Source of the DNA: Dehalococcoidia bacterium
GTDB lineage: Bacteria; Chloroflexota; Dehalococcoidia; Lucifugimonadales; Lucifugimonadaceae
Direction: 5' to 3'
Assembly (NCBI GenBank): GCA_022819585.1
Contig: JAJEGY010000013.1
Coordinates: forward strand, 1 to 54,877
DNA: 54,877 nt
The notes below the pieces were generated by a model, which saw nothing but the letters and a program-made list of their open reading frames with translations, did no database searches and was not told where the DNA came from. The position numbers and the translations under genes are program-made. The stretch's first letter is position 1. Each line of letters begins with the position of its first letter. This document shows positions 52,601-54,877 of this stretch, one piece after another.

Positions 52601-53511
52601 TCGAGTTCACGCTTGACGACACCTTCAACAGCCCGTTGAAGGCCGACGGATCCGGCGGAAGTGTCCAACCTGAAGCCGAAACCGAGGTCAAGGAGAACCG
52701 ACCGTTCATCTACCTCGACTTCGCAGGCGAAGGCACCTCGGTCACCGTCACCGAGTTCCAAGTCGATGGCGAGGACGTTCTGGCCGATCTGGACAGCGTT
52801 GGCGACAACCGGTTCCTGTACTGGCCTGAGAGTCTGGTATTCGGCACTCACAAGGTGTCGTTCGATGCCCGTGACGCCGCCAACAACGAACCAGATGGCA
52901 ACACCTCCTTCGAGTTCGATGTCACGGCGCGAGACCCGTTCGTGATCGACCTGACGGCTGGCTGGAACGCCATATCGTTCCCCGCCAACCCGGTCGACAC
53001 CGCGCTTGGCGCCGTATTCACCGAGGAAGCAGTCGACCGTGTGGTCGGTTGGAACCCGCTTAGCTCGAACGGCCCGTGGAGCATCGCAACACGCGTGGAC
53101 GGCGTATGGGAGACAAGTGCGAACTTCGCACCGCTGACCGATGTCGTGGTCCGCTACGGTTACTGGGTACACTCTGCGGCGTTCGTAGAGCAGTCAGTTG
53201 ACCTCCAAGGTCAGATCAACCGAGAAACCGGCGACGCCCCGGCAGCCATCGGCATCATCACCGTCCCAGGTTGGAACTTCGTCGGCGTTGTCGACCAAGA
53301 CGGCGACCAGACGGAAGACAACTTCGGCGACACGCTGCAAGATAGCGAAGATGCTGACGTGACGGCTGACGACTACATGCCCGGCTACACCCGCGCCTAC
53401 ACATGGGATGCCATAGCCAACGGCTACCGCATCCTAGACGGCGACGCCGGAATGGAGATCGGTCAAGGCATCTGGGTCTTCTTCCCGGACGACAACACGA
53501 TCGCCCCATAA
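49696..53511 (+). CDS. Large exported surface protein, tandem paralog 3
   Basis: 1271 residues: signal peptide MQLSARILTALAVLAFVVGVVVG and mature start near AATGTIHALNVGTCVTTKA. It keeps the shared blocks (YATYSHDPATAAEAPRAIL, VKFFGRV, QLIYYQTSG, LVRLTDADGDGG, SFQLDVDN, VDFQALVRDLAGNVGFSDSD, SVTGFYGLN, VFLKLGEELASD, RPGNNW, LYWPESLVFGTHKV, GWNAISFPANPVDTALG, GWNFVGVVDQDGDQTED, ending IAP). It also has extra sequence in the first third (EEPEQQVQFDQPTGG region). GTG 49696 is supported by AGGAGG at the proper distance. It is the most diverged of the three and ends with its own terminator. Confidence 0.8.
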   Translation: MQLSARILTALAVLAFVVGVVVGAQNANDQVSAATGTIHALNVGTCVTTKADVFLLSNCSQKDAFYQQDELEDLIEVDTLYATYSHDPATAAEAPRAILQDGDLVRVSVTDKGRDRRDPVVIATGMETLADNTSGYRSGVTFTFDDPDDDPDAGATIHAYIDEELDDTATPPTQALDSRALVAEEAGFDASGDLPEPEQQVQFDQPTGGATGDTTFEQSGTYEIIWEREDGETDEFKPIAKDGVVKFFGRVNDGLGATAGGDDIEGYGPFRDLSAFITLDEDVISGEPDEPPVMTLNVSVPDPAGATGEAVQIQLIYYQTSGIEFIQGGDTTAVCTENPHLDDDPRIQAQAACTSDEIKDGATYSLYAASDEDAGDAIRNLALVETGRFTGVFQGLVRLTDADGDGGDPRINWGRMKGDGSYNHAPAADSTDANPTEAVIGVGNGPVTIHYKDTDGQNREYQIEIDITAPTISIDSPAHNARSDDEKPSFIGTFNDSDSGLAADSFQLDVDNTDDREDPQFVINIAADVSVEGEAARRRQDYLGFANGDGLYGVITVGGDIYKMEDVPANDDTAPVHFSLEADDFDDGAPDGEFNGEIEVNFDEFIDNDDFDGFNNAVDFQALVRDLAGNVGFSDSDPAGPRFINDLGEKETDRKTPNVIGVFSAHIVHIDEIDPYVMTDSSVTGFYGLNDDDIPVRDRSAVMVVFDSSVNGDLIDTGTFQLQKGEADAIEVVDVKVDGKLVFLKLGEELASDATPTLSITEGREVEDLAGNLLTWQEPIDGQDGGDKEIEVNDGILPVFTVTLSGGSGTGVGSESPSRLTENAMDIDIESDEDINGSPTVSVVCNNIQWTEDDTTKKLSNYVGIRTGYSEGDNTGDTLSCGAPPDEGSPMPNDFPRNASLARPGNNWVYAWRNAAPAQLARHLNDGKLTVVVWARDRSTYDEHKDNFCRKDDNPDTVGECQNWGSQTVEFTLDDTFNSPLKADGSGGSVQPEAETEVKENRPFIYLDFAGEGTSVTVTEFQVDGEDVLADLDSVGDNRFLYWPESLVFGTHKVSFDARDAANNEPDGNTSFEFDVTARDPFVIDLTAGWNAISFPANPVDTALGAVFTEEAVDRVVGWNPLSSNGPWSIATRVDGVWETSANFAPLTDVVVRYGYWVHSAAFVEQSVDLQGQINRETGDAPAAIGIITVPGWNFVGVVDQDGDQTEDNFGDTLQDSEDADVTADDYMPGYTRAYTWDAIANGYRILDGDAGMEIGQGIWVFFPDDNTIAP

Positions 53512-53520
53512 AGAGGCTCG

Positions 53521-53545
53521 CCCCTCTCCCGCCCGACGGGAAAGG
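53521..53545. repeat. Palindromic element remnant, copy 7
   Basis: CCCCTCTCCCGCCCGACGGGAAAGGC: one good arm and a decayed second arm, placed between the surface-protein stop and its terminator as in copy 5. Confidence 0.55.
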
Positions 53546-53557
53546 CAATAAGGGAAA

Positions 53558-53590
53558 CGCCCCCGTGCGAAAACACGGGGGCGTTTTTTT
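53558..53590 (+). terminator. Rho-independent terminator of surface-protein gene 3
   Basis: Ten-base perfect stem CGCCCCCGTG (53558-53567) / CACGGGGGCG (53574-53583), loop CGAAAA, then seven T residues (53584-53590). Confidence 0.92.
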
Positions 53591-53612
53591 GAACTACGCT
53601 AGGATCCTAAGC

Positions 53613-53978
53613 ATGAACGACCGCCAAGAACTCGGGATGGTGTCACGTGCCCGACAGTTGCGACGAAACATGCCCGACGCTGAGAAGAAGCTATGGGCCG
53701 AGTTGAGAGGGAGCAGGCTTGCCGGACTGAAATTTAGGCGGCAACACCCCATTGGCCCTTACATCGCCGATTTCGCATGCTACGACCCCAAATTGGTGAT
53801 CGAACTCGACGGCGGGCAGCACGGGCAGGACGAAAGATTAGAGGATGATGCGGTCCGCACGGCATGGTTCGAGTCAAAAGGTTTCAGAGTGCTGCGCTTC
53901 TGGAACCACGACGTGATCCAAACAATGGACAGCGTGCTAGAGATGATCCTGCTCGAATCCAACAAACTCCGCCGATAA
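53613..53978 (+). CDS. DUF559 endonuclease-like protein
   Basis: A 121-residue protein of the DUF559 family, PD-(D/E)XK-like and related in fold to Vsr-type very-short-patch repair nucleases. MPDAEKKLWAELRGSRLAGLKFRRQHPIGPYIADFACYDPKLVIELDGGQH carries the family core, with D (IADFAC) and E-L-D-G-G-Q-H as candidate metal ligands, and the end RVLRFWNHDVIQTMDSVLEMI is typical. Function in the cell is not established; such genes are often lone accessory genes. ATG 53613 follows the terminator of surface-protein gene 3 by 22 bases, so it probably has its own promoter. Confidence 0.85.
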   Translation: MNDRQELGMVSRARQLRRNMPDAEKKLWAELRGSRLAGLKFRRQHPIGPYIADFACYDPKLVIELDGGQHGQDERLEDDAVRTAWFESKGFRVLRFWNHDVIQTMDSVLEMILLESNKLRR

Positions 53979-53997
53979 CACCCCACCCTTCCCCGAA

Positions 53998-54036
53998 CCC
54001 TCACCCCAACCCTCTCCCGCCCAGCGGGAGAGGGGG
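53998..54036 (+). repeat. Palindromic intergenic element, copy 8
   Basis: CCCTCACCCCAA box and perfect stem CCCTCTCCCGC, loop CCA, GCGGGAGAGGGGG. Last copy in the forward orientation. Confidence 0.85.
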
Positions 54037-54188
54037 AGAGCGCCTCCGGCGCTCCATGTCGGATCTTGCTCGATGCCAGCAGTTCCCCCCCCCCCTTATT
54101 AATAAGGAAGACGATTCATCCGTCACGGCAGCACTCTCGAACGTTCTCCTTTCCGAAACCCAATGTGCTCCTAGAGACGGATCCCCAA

Positions 54189-54213
54189 CAACAGGTTGTA
54201 CCGGGAACCAGCA
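54189..54213. repeat. Partial third copy of direct-repeat core
   Basis: CAACAGGTTGTACCGGGAAC and the following CAGCA match the last 25 bases of the 91-base repeat units at 54285 and 54476. Confidence 0.75.
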
Positions 54214-54241
54214 ACAAGACACTTTCCCACTAGAACGTTCC

Positions 54242-54278
54242 CCCTCTCCCGCTGGGCGGGAGAGGGCCGGGGTGAGGG
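54242..54278 (-). repeat. Palindromic intergenic element, copy 9 (inverted)
   Basis: Perfect stem CCCTCTCCCGC, loop TGG, GCGGGAGAGGG, then CCGGGGTGAGGG: the reverse complement of the box seen in copies 1-8. Confidence 0.85.
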
Positions 54279-54284
54279 CGAGGG

Positions 54285-54375
54285 GACGGGAGGTGCCAGA
54301 AGGACTCCCCCAGCAAAACATCCCAACCCACCATCAAACTCAAAGCACATCAACAGGTTGTACCGGGAACCAGCA
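54285..54375. repeat. 91-base direct repeat, unit 1
   Basis: Identical over 91 bases to 54476-54566, an offset of 191. The unit includes ACTCCCCCAGCAAAACATC, which is the reverse complement of the flank seen beside forward palindromic elements, and ends with the GGTTGTACCGGGAACC segment. The similarity extends upstream through the palindromic element, so a whole roughly 190-base block has been duplicated. Confidence 0.9.
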
Positions 54376-54419
54376 GTAGGACACTCTCTCCCTAAACAAA
54401 GCGCCACAGGCGCTTTCTT

Positions 54420-54471
54420 CCCCTCTCCCCCACACACCCACCAACAGCGGGAGAGGGCCGGGGTGAGGGTT
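54420..54471 (-). repeat. Palindromic intergenic element, copy 10 (inverted, expanded loop)
   Basis: CCCCTCTCCC arm, a longer loop rich in CACA and CCAACA, then GCGGGAGAGGGCCGGGGTGAGGG. The loop includes CACCCACCAACAG, recalling the expanded loop of copy 4. Confidence 0.75.
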
Positions 54472-54475
54472 AGGA

Positions 54476-54566
54476 GACGGGAGGTGCCAGAAGGACTCCC
54501 CCAGCAAAACATCCCAACCCACCATCAAACTCAAAGCACATCAACAGGTTGTACCGGGAACCAGCA
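54476..54566. repeat. 91-base direct repeat, unit 2
   Basis: Perfect second copy of 54285-54375; after the unit the two diverge except for CCCTAAACAAAGCGCC, which occurs downstream of both. Confidence 0.9.
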
Positions 54567-54620
54567 TCAAACGCACTCCCCCTAAACAAAGCGCCGCACC
54601 CCCTCCGACTATGCACAAAT

Positions 54621-54658
54621 CCCCTCTCCCGCTGGGCGGGAGAGGGCTAGGGTGAGGG
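54621..54658 (-). repeat. Palindromic intergenic element, copy 11 (inverted)
   Basis: CCCCTCTCCCGC, loop TGG, GCGGGAGAGGGCTAGGGTGAGGG. The flank to the right, GGGGCCAGAAGGACTCCCCC, is the reverse complement of the flank of copy 1. Confidence 0.85.
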
Positions 54659-54728
54659 CGAGAGGACGGGCGGGGCCAGAAGGACTCCCCCAGCGCAACA
54701 CCCCAAACAACCAAAACCCATCATTCCA

Positions 54729-54794
54729 ATCATTCCCCATGATGGCAATCATGGTTCTCCCCATCATTCCGCGTGATGGCAATCATAGTTCCCC
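54729..54794. promoter_or_regulatory. Two tandem operator-like palindromes
   Basis: Two units of 32-34 bases, ATCATTCC...TGATGGCAATCAT.GTTC..CCC at 54729-54762 and 54763-54794. Each contains TGATGGCAATCA, a dyad with half-sites TGAT and ATCA around GGCA. They end 10 bases before the -35 of the promoter at 54804, spaced about three helical turns apart, which suits binding sites for a dimeric regulator. Confidence 0.55.
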
Positions 54795-54803
54795 AAAAAA
54801 ACG

Positions 54804-54832
54804 TTGACACGCCACACATACTGGCATATATT
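54804..54832 (+). promoter_or_regulatory. Strong promoter at right edge
   Basis: A perfect TTGACA (54804-54809), a 17-base spacer and TATATT (54827-54832). It reads rightwards out of the window and is followed directly by the leader element shared with surface-protein gene 3. Confidence 0.65.
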
Positions 54833-54865
54833 CGGTATCATATAGTTTTCAGGGCGTGCCGACCG
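54830..54865 (+). promoter_or_regulatory. Conserved surface-protein leader element, copy 2
   Basis: ATTCGGTATCATATA, then GTTTTCAGGGCGTGCCGACCG, closely matching 49519-49554 upstream of surface-protein gene 3. It predicts another gene of the same kind a short way beyond the edge. Confidence 0.6.
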
Positions 54866-54877
54866 TCATGGTTCGTT

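Larger units (their letters stand above)
53979..54877. other. Gene-free, repeat-rich right end
   Basis: About 900 bases without a supported gene. In order: palindromic element (53998-54034), an 11-C tract and CTTATTAATAAG palindrome (about 54085-54106), inverted palindromic elements (54242-54278, 54420-54471, 54621-54658), a 91-base direct repeat pair, two operator-like palindromes (54729-54794) and a promoter with leader element (54804-54865). The plus strand is C/A-rich here. Confidence 0.6.

Noticed and set aside
53403-53612. N-terminal extension of the DUF559-like gene to 53403
   Set aside because: This part overlaps the end of surface-protein gene 3 and its terminator in another frame and reads as Arg/Pro-rich shadow; the family N-terminus starts at 53613.
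54085-54106. Eleven-C tract and CTTATTAATAAG palindrome as phase-variation tract or dif site
   Set aside because: The tract is not in a gene, and the palindrome does not fit the XerC/XerD dif layout; reported only as part of the gene-free stretch.
54185-54794. CRISPR array suggested by repeats near the right end
   Set aside because: Only two full units, 191 bases apart, made of inverted palindromic elements, with no regular short repeat-spacer pattern and no cas genes.

Overview
The window reads as a chromosomal segment of a bacterium, most likely a marine Chloroflexota of the SAR202/Dehalococcoidia type. That placement is inference: it rests on the mix of an enolase-superfamily enzyme, a CaiB/BaiF CoA-transferase, several MFS carriers, an archaeal-type pantoate kinase, GuaB3 and very acidic exported proteins. 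No rRNA is present to confirm it. The coding strand is dense, with many 1-4 base overlaps, and one tRNA-Pro(GGG) is present.

Layout. 1-0.75 kb: gene-free, repeat-rich, with a strong minus-strand promoter pointing off the left edge. 0.75-5 kb: two paralogous MFS transporters separated by an AT-richer Fic-domain AMPylator gene. 5.6-10.3 kb: enolase-superfamily enzyme plus DUF2520 protein (minus), then GuaB3 and a CoA-transferase (plus). 10.4-14 kb: a copper/redox operon with a CopC-CopD-cytochrome c fusion, a tiny membrane protein and a His-rich cupredoxin-like membrane protein. 14-21.5 kb: DUF6159 membrane protein, an IMPase-like protein with altered metal ligands, an operon of TIM-barrel isomerase, SDR and pantoate-kinase-like GHMP protein, MgtE, and an AAE3/oxalyl-CoA-synthetase-like ligase. 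21.6-24.9 kb: hisS-prfA-prmC. 25-37 kb: mostly housekeeping (tRNA-Pro, TrmH-like methylase, argS, gatC-gatA, pyrG, rho) with an MFS carrier, an amidase with a GatC-like small partner, a lipoprotein and a gamma-carbonic anhydrase.

37.5-53.5 kb: three very large (about 1210-1270 residue) exported, Asp-rich paralogous proteins in tandem orientation. They share one architecture from signal peptide to C-terminus and are candidates for an S-layer or other surface coat. A promoter and leader element at the right edge, nearly identical to the one upstream of the third copy, suggests a fourth copy just outside. Between the first and second copies lies an accessory island: a DUF5678-type protein with a retropepsin-like aspartic protease, a PaREP1/HEPN-like protein, and a tightly overlapping operon of three unrecognised genes. 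This last operon is the best candidate here for an undescribed system. A DUF1640-like coiled-coil pair and a DUF559 nuclease-like gene complete the region.

The window also holds about eleven copies of a palindromic GC-rich intergenic element, a second hairpin family, a 91-base perfect direct repeat and two operator-like palindromes near the right end. Base composition of the plus strand is G/T-rich on the left whatever the gene direction, and becomes C/A-rich towards the right end. All assignments come from reading motifs by eye; no search or computed alignment was run.
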